From positions 1 through 64,000 of the forward strand of contig SVGS01000020.1 in assembly GCA_015056205.1 (NCBI GenBank): a stretch of DNA of 64,000 nucleotides, given 5' to 3'. Shown one piece after another: positions 23,854-32,452 of this stretch. The notes beneath the pieces are model-generated. The model did no database searches. It saw nothing but the letters and a program-made list of their open reading frames with translations, and was not told the origin of the DNA. This DNA is from Clostridiales bacterium. Lineage in GTDB: Bacteria; Bacillota; Clostridia; Christensenellales; Aristaeellaceae. The position numbers and the translations under genes were made by a program. Positions within the stretch are counted from its first letter, which is position 1. The number at the start of each line of letters is the position of its first letter.

Positions 23854-26520
23854 ATGAAAAAAACCGTTTTGCTTATCCTTGCTCTTTGCCTGTGCTTCAG
23901 TGTCTTCGGCGGATCCGTTTCCGCCGAAAGCGCGGCGGCGGAGATGACCGCGGAAGAGCTGTACCTGGCCGGCTTGGACGCTTATACCGCGGGAGATTAT
24001 GAAAATGCGATGGAGTATTTTCAGAAAGCGGCGGACGCCGGCAACGCGGAAGGATGGAGAGGCCTCGGCAATCTCTATGCGCAGGGGCTGGGCGTGAAAG
24101 ATGATAGCAGCCGGGCGCTGGAATACTACCGGCTGGCTGCCGCTCAGGGGGACGCGAAATCGTACTATAACCTCGCGATCATGTATGAAAGCGGCGAGGC
24201 CATGGAAAAGGACATCGGCAAAGCTGTTGAATACTACGAAAAATCCGGCAGTCTCGGTTTCTCAGACGCCTATGCGACGCTGGCCTCCATGTATTACTAC
24301 GGCGGTGAAGTGGAGCAGGATCGCGTCAGGGCCGTTGAATATTATCGGAAAGCGGCGGATCTGGGAAATGCTCCCTCCTGCTGGACAATGGGAAGGCTGT
24401 ATGAAAAAGGCGAAACGGTAGAGCAGGATCCTGTCAAAGCGGCGGAATACTATCAGAAGGCGGCGGATCTGGGAGTTTTTCAGGCCTTCTGCAGCCTGGG
24501 AATCTTTTATTACCGCGGCACGGGTGTGGAACAGGACTACGGCAGGGCGGTGGACTGTTTTACACAGGCAGCGGAGCAGGATCCGCTCGCGATGTTCATG
24601 CTGGGTGATTGCTTCTGGCTGGGACAGGGAGTGGAGAAGGATCCCGCCAAAGCGGCGGAATGCTACCGGAAAGCCCTGGAGGCCGGGTATGAGCCGGACG
24701 CAGACGCCCTGGACCGGCTGAAGGCGGCGCTGGGAGAGGCCTATCCCGTGTTTTTCCCTGTGCCGGCGGAGGGAACGGATTATATCGTCCGGACGGTCGG
24801 GGTCCTGACGGTTGGGGGCCTGACGCAGGAGGATCAGGCCGGCAGTATGGATCTGCGGTTCTATACGCAGGCTCCGCATGTACCGTATTACGGCCTGAAG
24901 TCCTATGTTAACTTCATGTATCAGACAGGCCTGACGGTAACGCCCCTGCAGGACGGCCTCTGGGAAGTGGCCAATCCCAACGGGACGAAGCTTCTGGTCA
25001 ATCCTTCCGCCGGAACCATCGAAGCCGCGGACTGGGCGCGCTTCCAGATCCCGCCGCTCCCCTACAGATCCCAGATCGGCATCAAGGATTCGGCCGGCCC
25101 CTGGACGTATTATTCCGATGTGGAGTTCAGCGGTCCGCCCGCCGCCGTAACTTTTGATTTCGCGAAGTATGGCATTTCAGTTTACGCGGACGCGGAGGAT
25201 GTCTATCTGCCTTTGTCGCTGTTGTCCGTCATGTTTACGGATCCGGCCGGCAATACGGTGCTGTGGAATGGTGAATCGGTTCTGAAAGAGGTTCTGTCGG
25301 TAGATAATCTTACGATAATGCCCGTCGAATGGTATGCGAGCTACCCCATGTGCGCCCTGCTGACCGGAAGAAAGCAGCGGGCGCAGGACATCATCCGGGA
25401 GGATTATGCGGAGCTCTGCTTCACCCTGGATTATTTCTTCGGCTATCCCGGGGTCGGTATGCTGGACAGAAGCATCCGGGAAAAAGGTCTGGATGCGGCG
25501 CTGGAGGATACGCCGGAACTGAAATCCGTCAAAGAACAGCTGATAAGTCCCGATATGCTTGAATATATGAAGGCTTTATACAACCTGTTCAATATCGGAC
25601 TGGATGACGGGCATTCTTTATACCTTGGCCTCCACGCCGCGGCGCTTCCGGATTTTCCGTATCCGGAGATTGCGCAGGAAATGATCAGCTGTTTCTTCTC
25701 AGCGAATCCGGGCAAAAGTGACGCTCTGACTGAAATCGGGCTCGGGATCAAAAACGTGCGGGAATCGGCCTGGGGGGACGATGTCTACCGGGAATGCGGC
25801 AGCACCGCCATTCTCAGGATCGACAGCTTCGACGATGACGCGGCCGGCTGGGAAGCCTATTATGCCGGTGAGGGAGAAATCCCCATGGACGCCGTCGGGA
25901 TCACCTGGACCGGCCTGAAACGGGCTTCCGAAAACCCGGCGATCAAAAACATCCTGCTCGATCTGTCCGCGAACTCCGGCGGAAGCAGCGATATGCTGGA
26001 CTATATGATCGACCTGATGTTCGGGGATCATACTTTCCGCGGGTACGATACGCTGACCGGACAGACAGAATACGCGATATTCCACTCGGATAAAAACCTG
26101 GACGGCGTGTTCGATGAAAAGGACGGGGAAGTGAAATATGATTTCAACTATGCCGTGCTGACCACCCGTTCCTCCTTCTCCTGCGGCAACCTGATGCCGA
26201 TCCTCATGCAGGAGCACGGCGCGGTGCTGCTCGGCGAGCCCTCGGGAGGCGGCTCCTGCAGTGTCATGATGAGTACGCTGACGAACGGCGGAAAAATAAT
26301 GATGTCCGGTTGGTTCTGGGTCTTCCGGGACGCAAACGGCGGATCCGTGGAAGGCGGCTGCCGGACAGACCTGCCCATCGCGCGGATCGAACCGGAAACG
26401 CCGACCCACGCCAATCCCGCGCTTTCAAACGGCGACTACTCGCCGTACTTTGATGATGTGATGCTGGACCGGATGATCAACGAATGGTTTGAAGAAAAGG
26501 CGCTCTCCCCCGCCGCGTAA
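23854..26520 (+). CDS. Secreted Sel1-repeat/S41 peptidase fusion
   Basis: A protein of 888 residues with GGAGGGCAGCCTC before the ATG. Signal peptide (MKKTVLLILALCLCFSVFGG). Residues 35-290 carry about seven Sel1/TPR-like repeats (AMEYFQKAADAGNAEG, AVEYYRKAADLGNAPS). A CuAO-N-like stalk follows near 420-470, then an S41 core: NILLDLSANSGGSSDMLDYM, an EF-hand-like loop DKNLDGVFDEKD (746-757), the serine in SSFSCGN (Ser776) and GEPSGGGSCS. The repeats probably bind a protein partner on the surface. Paralogue of the gene at 19801; both share stalk, loop and active site. Confidence 0.88.
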   Translation: MKKTVLLILALCLCFSVFGGSVSAESAAAEMTAEELYLAGLDAYTAGDYENAMEYFQKAADAGNAEGWRGLGNLYAQGLGVKDDSSRALEYYRLAAAQGDAKSYYNLAIMYESGEAMEKDIGKAVEYYEKSGSLGFSDAYATLASMYYYGGEVEQDRVRAVEYYRKAADLGNAPSCWTMGRLYEKGETVEQDPVKAAEYYQKAADLGVFQAFCSLGIFYYRGTGVEQDYGRAVDCFTQAAEQDPLAMFMLGDCFWLGQGVEKDPAKAAECYRKALEAGYEPDADALDRLKAALGEAYPVFFPVPAEGTDYIVRTVGVLTVGGLTQEDQAGSMDLRFYTQAPHVPYYGLKSYVNFMYQTGLTVTPLQDGLWEVANPNGTKLLVNPSAGTIEAADWARFQIPPLPYRSQIGIKDSAGPWTYYSDVEFSGPPAAVTFDFAKYGISVYADAEDVYLPLSLLSVMFTDPAGNTVLWNGESVLKEVLSVDNLTIMPVEWYASYPMCALLTGRKQRAQDIIREDYAELCFTLDYFFGYPGVGMLDRSIREKGLDAALEDTPELKSVKEQLISPDMLEYMKALYNLFNIGLDDGHSLYLGLHAAALPDFPYPEIAQEMISCFFSANPGKSDALTEIGLGIKNVRESAWGDDVYRECGSTAILRIDSFDDDAAGWEAYYAGEGEIPMDAVGITWTGLKRASENPAIKNILLDLSANSGGSSDMLDYMIDLMFGDHTFRGYDTLTGQTEYAIFHSDKNLDGVFDEKDGEVKYDFNYAVLTTRSSFSCGNLMPILMQEHGAVLLGEPSGGGSCSVMMSTLTNGGKIMMSGWFWVFRDANGGSVEGGCRTDLPIARIEPETPTHANPALSNGDYSPYFDDVMLDRMINEWFEEKALSPAA

Positions 26521-26526
26521 AAGAAC

Positions 26527-26820
26527 TTACTTTCTTTTCCGGCTTACGGCCAGGATGCCGATTCCCGCCAGTCCCAGCAGGATCAGCCCGATCCACAGGG
26601 CGGGGCTTCCGCTGTCTCCGGTCTTCGGCACCTTCTTCGGCAGGATCTTCAGCATCATTTCGGCTGTTCCGTCGGTAAAGGAAATCATCACCGGATATTC
26701 GCCCACGGAAAGGGTGTTCAGGTATCCGGCCTTCAGGGTCAGGATCAGGCTGCCCCTGCCCGTCGTACAGCCTCCTTCGGGAACAAGTGCCAGTCTTTCG
26801 TTCCATTTCCCATTCGCAGA
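26527..26820 (-). pseudogene. Surface-protein C-terminal tail with VPKTGD anchor
   Basis: The tail encodes SLILTLKAGYLNTLSVGEYP, VMISFTDGTAEMMLKILPK and VPKTGDSGSPALWIGLILL, ending SRKRK. It has no start or signal peptide; upstream the frame merges into the out-of-frame 3' end of the membrane gene at 26838. A 3' remnant, like the tail at 22307. Confidence 0.65.
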
Positions 26821-26837
26821 ATCCGGTCGCTCATTTT

Positions 26838-27392
26838 TCAGCCAGCGATCGCCCGCACGCCGGCGCTGATTCCCGTCATCACGGCGATCAGCACAACCAT
26901 CCAGAGAACCGTCGCTCCCGCGGACTGATTGCGGACGCGGAAGAACGGATAGGGGCCGTCTACCTTGCCAATGCCGTTCAGATACAGCATCATCAGGCCG
27001 TAGACCAGCGTGACGAGGACCGGAAGCCAGATCATTCCGCTGTGCCGCTCCGCAAAAATGTAGGAGGCCGAAGAAATAATCGGACAGAGCACATGATGAT
27101 ACAATCCGCTCCCCGACCACAGCAGCGTCTTCGGGTCTCCGCCCATCGGGACCAGCACACAGGCGGTGACGAGGAACGTCATGATCAGCATACAGGTGCT
27201 CAGATAACGGAGGGCGGTGACCCAGGCGGGCTCTCCCAGAAGGACAAGCAGCAGTGCGGAAACCGCGGCCGCCAGATTGGACAGCTGGGTATAAAAAATC
27301 AGGATCTTCCATTTTCTGTTTGCAATGCTCAGGGACAGTCCCCGTACCTCCAGCAGCAGGACAATGATACAAAGAATACGGGCTGCGTTCAT
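26838..27392 (-). CDS. Six-TM membrane protein, Pr6Pr-like
   Basis: A protein of 184 residues; start at MNAARILC with GGAGGTCGG upstream. Six hydrophobic segments. FYTQLSNLAAAVSALLLVL and SGLYHHVLCPIISSASYIF match the Pr6Pr/FAR-17a-like pattern of conserved polar residues within helices (SN in helix 2, YHH in helix 4). Function is unknown in bacteria. It diverges from the ACT-MBL gene. Confidence 0.65.
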   Translation of the reverse strand: MNAARILCIIVLLLEVRGLSLSIANRKWKILIFYTQLSNLAAAVSALLLVLLGEPAWVTALRYLSTCMLIMTFLVTACVLVPMGGDPKTLLWSGSGLYHHVLCPIISSASYIFAERHSGMIWLPVLVTLVYGLMMLYLNGIGKVDGPYPFFRVRNQSAGATVLWMVVLIAVMTGISAGVRAIAG

Positions 27393-27550
27393 CCGTACAC
27401 CGACCTCCTTTGGATCCGATTCCTCTCCGGGTTTTCCGGCGGGGATATTGTAACGTATTTCTCTTCTTTCTTCCAGCATCTTCTGAAAAAACTCATAAAA
27501 TGCCCCGGAGCGTTCATCGCTCCGCGGCGGGGATTGTTTTCCTCCGGCTA

Positions 27551-27580
27551 TTGACCCGGAGTGCTCTCAATCGTTACAAT
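27551..27580 (+). promoter_or_regulatory. Putative promoter of the ACT-MBL gene
   Basis: TTGACC (27551-27556), 18 bp, TACAAT (27575-27580). Confidence 0.6.
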
Positions 27581-27664
27581 GCTGTTTGCCGGTGTCTGCC
27601 GGCGAGTCCGGAACCGTCGGCAGGCGTTCCGGCGGAAGCTCTGCACAGGAGGATTGGCCAGCCG

Positions 27665-29104
27665 ATGAAGAAAACGTATATCACAACGATGCCGGATCAT
27701 ATCGGATCATTTCTGAAAGCCAGCGAATGCTTTGCCTCCCTGGGGATCAATATCACGCGGGTCAGTTACAACAAGGCGGTGGATTCCCACACCCTGTTTA
27801 TCGACGCGGACGGAAATGAACAGCAGCTGGAAAAAGCGGATATCGAGCTGAAAAAGATCGGATACCTGCAGACGGATAAGGACGAGCGCAGCATTGTGCT
27901 CGTGGAATTCATGCTCAGGGATGTTCCCGGAAGCGTGACGGACGTTCTGAGACTGATCCACCGGTTCAGCCTGAATATTTCCTATATCAGTTCGCAGGAA
28001 AACGGTTCGGCTTATCAGGCTTTCAAAATGGGGCTGTTTGTGGATCATGAAGACAGGCTGAAGGAATTCCTGCGGGAAGCGCAGGAACTCTGTCCGGTGA
28101 GGGTGCTGGACTATAATCATACCGAGCGTGTTTTTGACAACAGTATTTTTTACCAGTCCTTTGTGTCCGGCCTGATGCAGCTGACAGGCCTTCCGGAGGG
28201 GAAGCGGAACGATCTTCTGGTCCACTCAAACCTGGTAATGCAGATGCTGGATGAAAAGGGGCTCTCCCCCTTCAAAACCTTTGACAGCATCAGCCGCTTC
28301 GCGGAGCTCCTCTCCGTCTGCCGCGGAGAAGCGTTCCTGCCGCGTATTTCCCGGCACCGGGTTGCCGGGGATACGGAAATCATTCTGATCGAACCGCCCT
28401 GCGGCAGCAATACGGCCATTGTGCAAAGCGCCGGGGAAACGCTCTTTGTCGACAGCGGATACGCGCTGTACAGAACAGAGATGGAAGCACTGTTCCGCAG
28501 CCTCCTTCCGGACTATGACCGGATGAAAAAGCGGATCTTCATTACGCACGCGGATGTGGATCACTGCGGACTGCTTCCCCTGTTTGATGAGATTATCGCG
28601 AGCCGGAAAACCCGGGACTGCCTGCTGCTTGAACACCGGGGAGAATACGGCTACCGGGAGCAGAATCCCCTGCACAGGCCCTATATCAGCATCTGCAAGG
28701 CACTGACGTTTTATCAGCCGCCGGAGCCGGAAAAGATCCGGGCGCTGTGGGATACGCAGGGCGAGCAGGCCAATCCGCTGGAGCAGATGGGCTTTTTTGA
28801 CTTTGGCGAACTTCATTTTGAGGTATATCAGGGCAAGGGAGGCCATCTGCCCGGCGAAACCGTTCTGATAGACTATCAGCACCATCTTGCCTTTACCGGG
28901 GATATTTATGTCAACATGCACGGAATGACCCGGGAACAGGCTGCCTATAATCAATATGCCCCCGTTCTGATGACTTCGGTTGATACCGATCCCGCCCTGT
29001 GCGCCCTGGAGCGGGAAGCCGTGATGCAGCGCCTCGGCGCCGGTGACTGGAAGATCTTCGGAGCTCACGGGATGATGAAATCGTACAGCCTGCACGCCGG
29101 ATAA
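27665..29104 (+). CDS. ACT-domain / metallo-beta-lactamase fusion protein
   Basis: A protein of 479 residues; start at 27665 (MKKTYITTM) with CAGGAGG upstream. Residues 1-150 hold two ACT-like units: MPDHIGSFLKASECFASLGI with NITRV, then FMLRDVPGSVTDVLRLIHRF. Residues 230-475 form a metallo-beta-lactamase fold: ETLFVDSGYALYRTEM, then THADVDHCG (His295, Asp297, Asp299, His300), GHLPGETVLIDYQHHLAFTG and a final FGAHG. The first histidine of HxHxDH is replaced (HADVDH). ACT domains bind amino acids, so a ligand-controlled hydrolase is suggested. The substrate is unknown. Confidence 0.85.
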   Translation: MKKTYITTMPDHIGSFLKASECFASLGINITRVSYNKAVDSHTLFIDADGNEQQLEKADIELKKIGYLQTDKDERSIVLVEFMLRDVPGSVTDVLRLIHRFSLNISYISSQENGSAYQAFKMGLFVDHEDRLKEFLREAQELCPVRVLDYNHTERVFDNSIFYQSFVSGLMQLTGLPEGKRNDLLVHSNLVMQMLDEKGLSPFKTFDSISRFAELLSVCRGEAFLPRISRHRVAGDTEIILIEPPCGSNTAIVQSAGETLFVDSGYALYRTEMEALFRSLLPDYDRMKKRIFITHADVDHCGLLPLFDEIIASRKTRDCLLLEHRGEYGYREQNPLHRPYISICKALTFYQPPEPEKIRALWDTQGEQANPLEQMGFFDFGELHFEVYQGKGGHLPGETVLIDYQHHLAFTGDIYVNMHGMTREQAAYNQYAPVLMTSVDTDPALCALEREAVMQRLGAGDWKIFGAHGMMKSYSLHAG

Positions 29105-29211
29105 CCCGGCCGGCGCCGTTCCCGTGGATTTTTCCGATTCTTTCCGGTATAATAAACGGAGAATGATGCGGATCAGGAATCCGGCGACTTTGCTTTCGGG
29201 AGGGAAAACGG

Positions 29212-29838
29212 ATGAACACTGTCGATTTGGACATGCAGCGGGATCAGTTTCTGAATATCTTCGATACCCATATCGGTGAACGGGAGGGAAAGGAAGCCCT
29301 CCGGGAATGGCTCCTGAGCGATCACTGCGATTTTTTCATCGCGCCGGCCAGCACCAAATATCACGGAAACTATGACGGCGGCCTGTGCGAGCACTCCATT
29401 GATGTTTACGAAATGGCCGTTCGTCTGGAATCGCTCTACCGGGAGGATATCCGGAAGCAGTATCTTGTCCTGAACCGTCCGTATGACCGGGCTCAGTTCA
29501 TGGAGTCTCTGACCATCGCTGCCCTGTTTCATGACCTGTGCAAGGTGAATTTCTACAAAACGAAAATCAGCGGGCGGAACAACAACACCTTTACGGTCGA
29601 TGAACAGCTTCCCTTCGGAGGGCACGGCTCGAAGAGCGTGTATGTCCTGTCCAAATACTTAAAGGATCTGACGGACGATGAGGCGATCGCGATCAACTGC
29701 CACATGGGGTTCTCCCGGGCGGGGGACAGCACGATCAGCATCGGCGAATCCTTCCGTTATTCTCCCCTCGCCTGGATTATTCATGTGGCGGATGAAGCCG
29801 CCACCTTTATGCTGGACAGAGGCTTCCCGGAAACCTGA
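29212..29838 (+). CDS. HD-domain phosphohydrolase
   Basis: A protein of 208 residues; GGGAGGGAAAACGG before the ATG. HD residues: His61 in GGLCEHSIDVY, His107-Asp108 in AALFHDLCKVNFY, then GHGSKSVYV and a final Asp in HVADEAATFM. The NTP/nucleic-acid-end phosphohydrolase subgroup (YhaM-like HD) is possible from GxxEHS and HDxxK, but there is no OB domain. Likely a cytosolic phosphodiesterase or nucleotidase. A terminator follows. Confidence 0.85.
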   Translation: MNTVDLDMQRDQFLNIFDTHIGEREGKEALREWLLSDHCDFFIAPASTKYHGNYDGGLCEHSIDVYEMAVRLESLYREDIRKQYLVLNRPYDRAQFMESLTIAALFHDLCKVNFYKTKISGRNNNTFTVDEQLPFGGHGSKSVYVLSKYLKDLTDDEAIAINCHMGFSRAGDSTISIGESFRYSPLAWIIHVADEAATFMLDRGFPET

Positions 29839-29912
29839 CCGCGCGGTCATCGCGCGGCGTCGGATTCCGAAAAGCCTCCGGTCCCCTTTTCTCTCCGAAT
29901 CACCGTTCGGTC

Positions 29913-29960
29913 AACAACAACCCCCGGGAAACCTGTCCGGTCCCGGGGGTTGTTGTTCTT
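29913..29960 (+). terminator. Strong terminator after the HD gene
   Basis: AACAACAACCCCCGGGA pairs with TCCCGGGGGTTGTTGTT, then CTTTC. Confidence 0.85.
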
Positions 29961-30140
29961 TCAGGCTGCTGATCATTTCAACGAGGGCGGGACAGTCATA
30001 GAAGCTCTCCGCCCGGGTCACTCCGGAATGGCTGTCGTCCAGGAGAATCTGCTTTTGGAGAATGGCGGGATGTGATATGATCTGAAGGCGGGCAAAAAGC
30101 CGGTTCGTCCGGAAAGACCGGATCCGCGAAGGAGAATGGC

Positions 30141-30863
30141 ATGAGCAGACAGATATTGATCACCAATGACGACGGGATCGGCGCCGCCGGAATCCGCAAA
30201 CTGGCGGAGACCGCGCGCAGGTTCGGTGATGTGACCGTGGTCGCTCCCGACGGGCAAAGAAGCGCGGCCTCGCATCACTGCATCTTCAGCAGGCCGCTGA
30301 TTCTGAAGGCATACGATTTCGGTCTGGACGGCGTCAAAGCCTATACCCTGGACGGGACGCCCGCCGACTGCGCGCGGTTCGGAATCTTTTCGGTGATGGA
30401 CGGCAAGACCGATGCCGTTCTGTCCGGCATCAATCACGGATACAATATTGCCTCCGATATTCAGTATTCCGGGACCGTGGGCGCCGCCCTCGAAGCGGCC
30501 TTCCTGGGAGTCCATGCCATCGCCGTATCCTACGGCAATTATCAGTTTGAAGCCACGGATATCGTGGACCGGTACCTGCCCGGGCTGCTGGAGGAGTATC
30601 TGGAGAAGCCCCTGCCCGCCGGTCGGATCTGGAATATCAATATTCCGGGCTGCCCCGCGGATGAGTGCAGGGGAATCATGCGGAACGTGGTGATGAGTAC
30701 GGACCGCTTTTATGATGACCGGCTCGTGAAAGAAAAAACCGGTGAGAATACCTGGTCGGTCTCAACCGTCAGCGAAAGAATATGGAAAGGCTCTGAAAAT
30801 ACAGACCTGAACGCGGTGGTCCGCCGGTATATCGCGGTCGGAACCGTCACAAACCTGACCTGA
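30141..30863 (+). CDS. surE: SurE 5'/3'-nucleotidase
   Basis: A protein of 240 residues; GAAGGAGAATGGC before the ATG. Family motifs in order: ILITNDDGIGAAGI (metal ligands Asp10, Asp11), VVAPDGQRSAASH, DGTPADCARFG, SGINHGYNIASDIQYSGTVG and WNINIPGC. SurE dephosphorylates nucleoside 5'- and 3'-monophosphates in the cytosol and helps survival in stationary phase. It stands alone here, without the pcm/rpoS neighbours of proteobacteria. Confidence 0.95.
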   Translation: MSRQILITNDDGIGAAGIRKLAETARRFGDVTVVAPDGQRSAASHHCIFSRPLILKAYDFGLDGVKAYTLDGTPADCARFGIFSVMDGKTDAVLSGINHGYNIASDIQYSGTVGAALEAAFLGVHAIAVSYGNYQFEATDIVDRYLPGLLEEYLEKPLPAGRIWNINIPGCPADECRGIMRNVVMSTDRFYDDRLVKEKTGENTWSVSTVSERIWKGSENTDLNAVVRRYIAVGTVTNLT

Positions 30864-30971
30864 TCCGTTCACTGCCAGTGCGGCCGGTTTGTACGTATAT
30901 CCTTTTGTCCGCGGTCAGACGCCGCGGGGCTGAAATACCGAAACCATGTGAAATCAAAGGAGTGAAACTCC

Positions 30972-31139
30972 ATGAAAACCTGTCAGAATCAGAAGGATCA
31001 GAATTCAAAGGAACTGGATCTGAATGAAGCCGAAGCCGTCACCGGCGGAAAGATCAACTACCGGGAAATTGAAAAAACACTGACCGAGGAGCAGAAAAAG
31101 GAAGTGGAAGAGTTCGAAAGGCGCATCGCAAACAGCTGA
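30972..31139 (+). CDS. Small double-glycine peptide, 55 aa (RiPP/bacteriocin-like)
   Basis: AAAGGAG lies eleven bases before the ATG. The product starts MKTCQNQKDQNSKELDLNEA, continues EAVTGGKINYREIEK and ends FERRIANS. LDLNEAEAVTGG matches a leader end that is cut after GG. The 28-residue remainder is very charged (TEEQKKEVEEFERR) with no Cys or Ser-rich core. It may therefore be a signalling peptide or a decayed precursor. The secreted transglutaminase-like gene starts 53 bp downstream on the same strand. Confidence 0.6.
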   Translation: MKTCQNQKDQNSKELDLNEAEAVTGGKINYREIEKTLTEEQKKEVEEFERRIANS

Positions 31140-31192
31140 CGGTCTCCGGACCGCCGCGCTGTGTGAAAGGACTCAAAGAAGGAGAAACCTGA

Positions 31193-32404
31193 ATGATTCG
31201 GTCAAAACGTTTTCTGTGCCTGCTTCTGATGCTGCTGATCCTCTTCCCGGTCGCGGCCGGAACGGAAGAAGCGTCAGCGCTTCCGGAGCCGGAGATCGAT
31301 TATTCTTCCGATATCGACTTCATTCATATCGGCCGGTCTCACGTATGGAAGCCTTTCGCCGGTGATCCGTCTCTTCCGGTTACCTATACCTGCAGCGATC
31401 CCGAAACCGCCGGGATCTCCGAAGACGGAACCATCTCCCCTCTCCGGGAAGGCACCGCGGTCTTCACGGCTTCCGTTCCCGAAACCGGGAAAACCCGGGC
31501 CTGTGAGACGAGCATCTATGTCTGTGTCCTTCCCGGGGAAGACGGTCTGTACCTGGCTGAAACCACCTGCCATTTTTATCTGAACGGAAAGGATTACCAA
31601 CCGGGTGAGCTGCCGCTTGAAACCGAGCGGCAGCTTTGCCTGACGCAGCCGGATCTGAAGCTGTTTCTGGAGCGGTACCTGGCGCCCGCGCAGGCGGATC
31701 CGGCGGCCGATCCCACGGAAGCCGCTCTGACGGCCATCCTGAACTACGGCGATCAGCATATCCGAAAGGCCATCCTCTTTGACCGCTATGTCAGCTGCTC
31801 GGAGGCCTCCCGGACCGACTGGATGATCCTGCTCCGCAGGCGGATGGGCATGTGCGCCTATAACGCGAGCCTTTTCTGCTATCTGATGCGTCTGGCCGGT
31901 CTTCCGGCCATGGAGGTGGACAGCCCCGTTGATTCCCCGGACCGGGCGCACAGCTGGAACCTGATCGAGCATAACGGCTTTTATTACAGCCTGGAAGAAT
32001 ACCATTTCCTTCACGAGCCCCGGGAGCGATATGTGATTCCTCCCATTTCCGTGACAAACGCCGGTCTTTTCCAGGATCAGATCATCGGTTCCTGGGCCGT
32101 TCCCTTTCCCGTCCCCGGCGTCCTGGATGAATCCATGAAGATTGAAAACCTGGGCCGGGATCTGTCCGAAGGCTGCCCTTTGCTGATGTATGAACGGGAC
32201 GGAAGCGGCCACTATACCGTCCGTTTTGAAGAGCTCCGGAAGGATCCCATTCCAGCCTGGTCGGACGGCACCCCGGTTAAGCCTGAGGAAATCGTCTATC
32301 AGAACATGGAAACGGATCTCACCGACGGCCAGTACAACGAAGCCGCAAAGCCCCTCTTCGACGAAGCCACCCGCCTTCTGAGTCACGGGGACGGTTCTCA
32401 TTGA
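31193..32404 (+). CDS. Secreted transglutaminase-like cysteine protein with Ig-like N-terminal domain
   Basis: A protein of 403 residues; AAGGAGAAACCTGA before the ATG. Signal peptide (MIRSKRFLCLLLMLLILFPV). Residues 45-115 are a BIG2-like domain (PVTYTCSDPETAGISEDGTI, then SPLREGTAVFTA). The transglutaminase-like core has Cys221 in RRRMGMCAYNASLF and His253 in RAHSWNLIEHNGFYYSLE, with Glu268 in place of the usual Asp. Extracellular protein with peptidase or crosslinking potential. The last residues SHGDGSH and the stop codon are encoded by a REP palindrome at 32379. Confidence 0.85.
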   Translation: MIRSKRFLCLLLMLLILFPVAAGTEEASALPEPEIDYSSDIDFIHIGRSHVWKPFAGDPSLPVTYTCSDPETAGISEDGTISPLREGTAVFTASVPETGKTRACETSIYVCVLPGEDGLYLAETTCHFYLNGKDYQPGELPLETERQLCLTQPDLKLFLERYLAPAQADPAADPTEAALTAILNYGDQHIRKAILFDRYVSCSEASRTDWMILLRRRMGMCAYNASLFCYLMRLAGLPAMEVDSPVDSPDRAHSWNLIEHNGFYYSLEEYHFLHEPRERYVIPPISVTNAGLFQDQIIGSWAVPFPVPGVLDESMKIENLGRDLSEGCPLLMYERDGSGHYTVRFEELRKDPIPAWSDGTPVKPEEIVYQNMETDLTDGQYNEAAKPLFDEATRLLSHGDGSH

Positions 32405-32408
32405 CTCA
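32379..32408. repeat. REP-like palindrome, TGAGTCA family
   Basis: Arms TGAGTCA and TGACTCA flank CGGGGACGGTTCTCAT. The transglutaminase frame reads through it and stops in the right arm. Confidence 0.85.
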
Positions 32409-32419
32409 TTTTCAGGTCA

Positions 32420-32452
32420 CGAAAAAAACGGCGCGTTACGCGCCGTCGTTTT
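32420..32452. terminator. Bidirectional terminator between convergent genes
   Basis: ACGGCGCGT and ACGCGCCGT form a 9-bp stem with a one-base centre, with A-run before and T-run after. The GGDEF stop codon (32438-32436) lies inside it. Confidence 0.8.

Noticed and set aside
24000..24700. Periodic sequence as a DNA repeat array
   Set aside because: It is the coding periodicity of Sel1 repeats; copies are diverged at DNA level.
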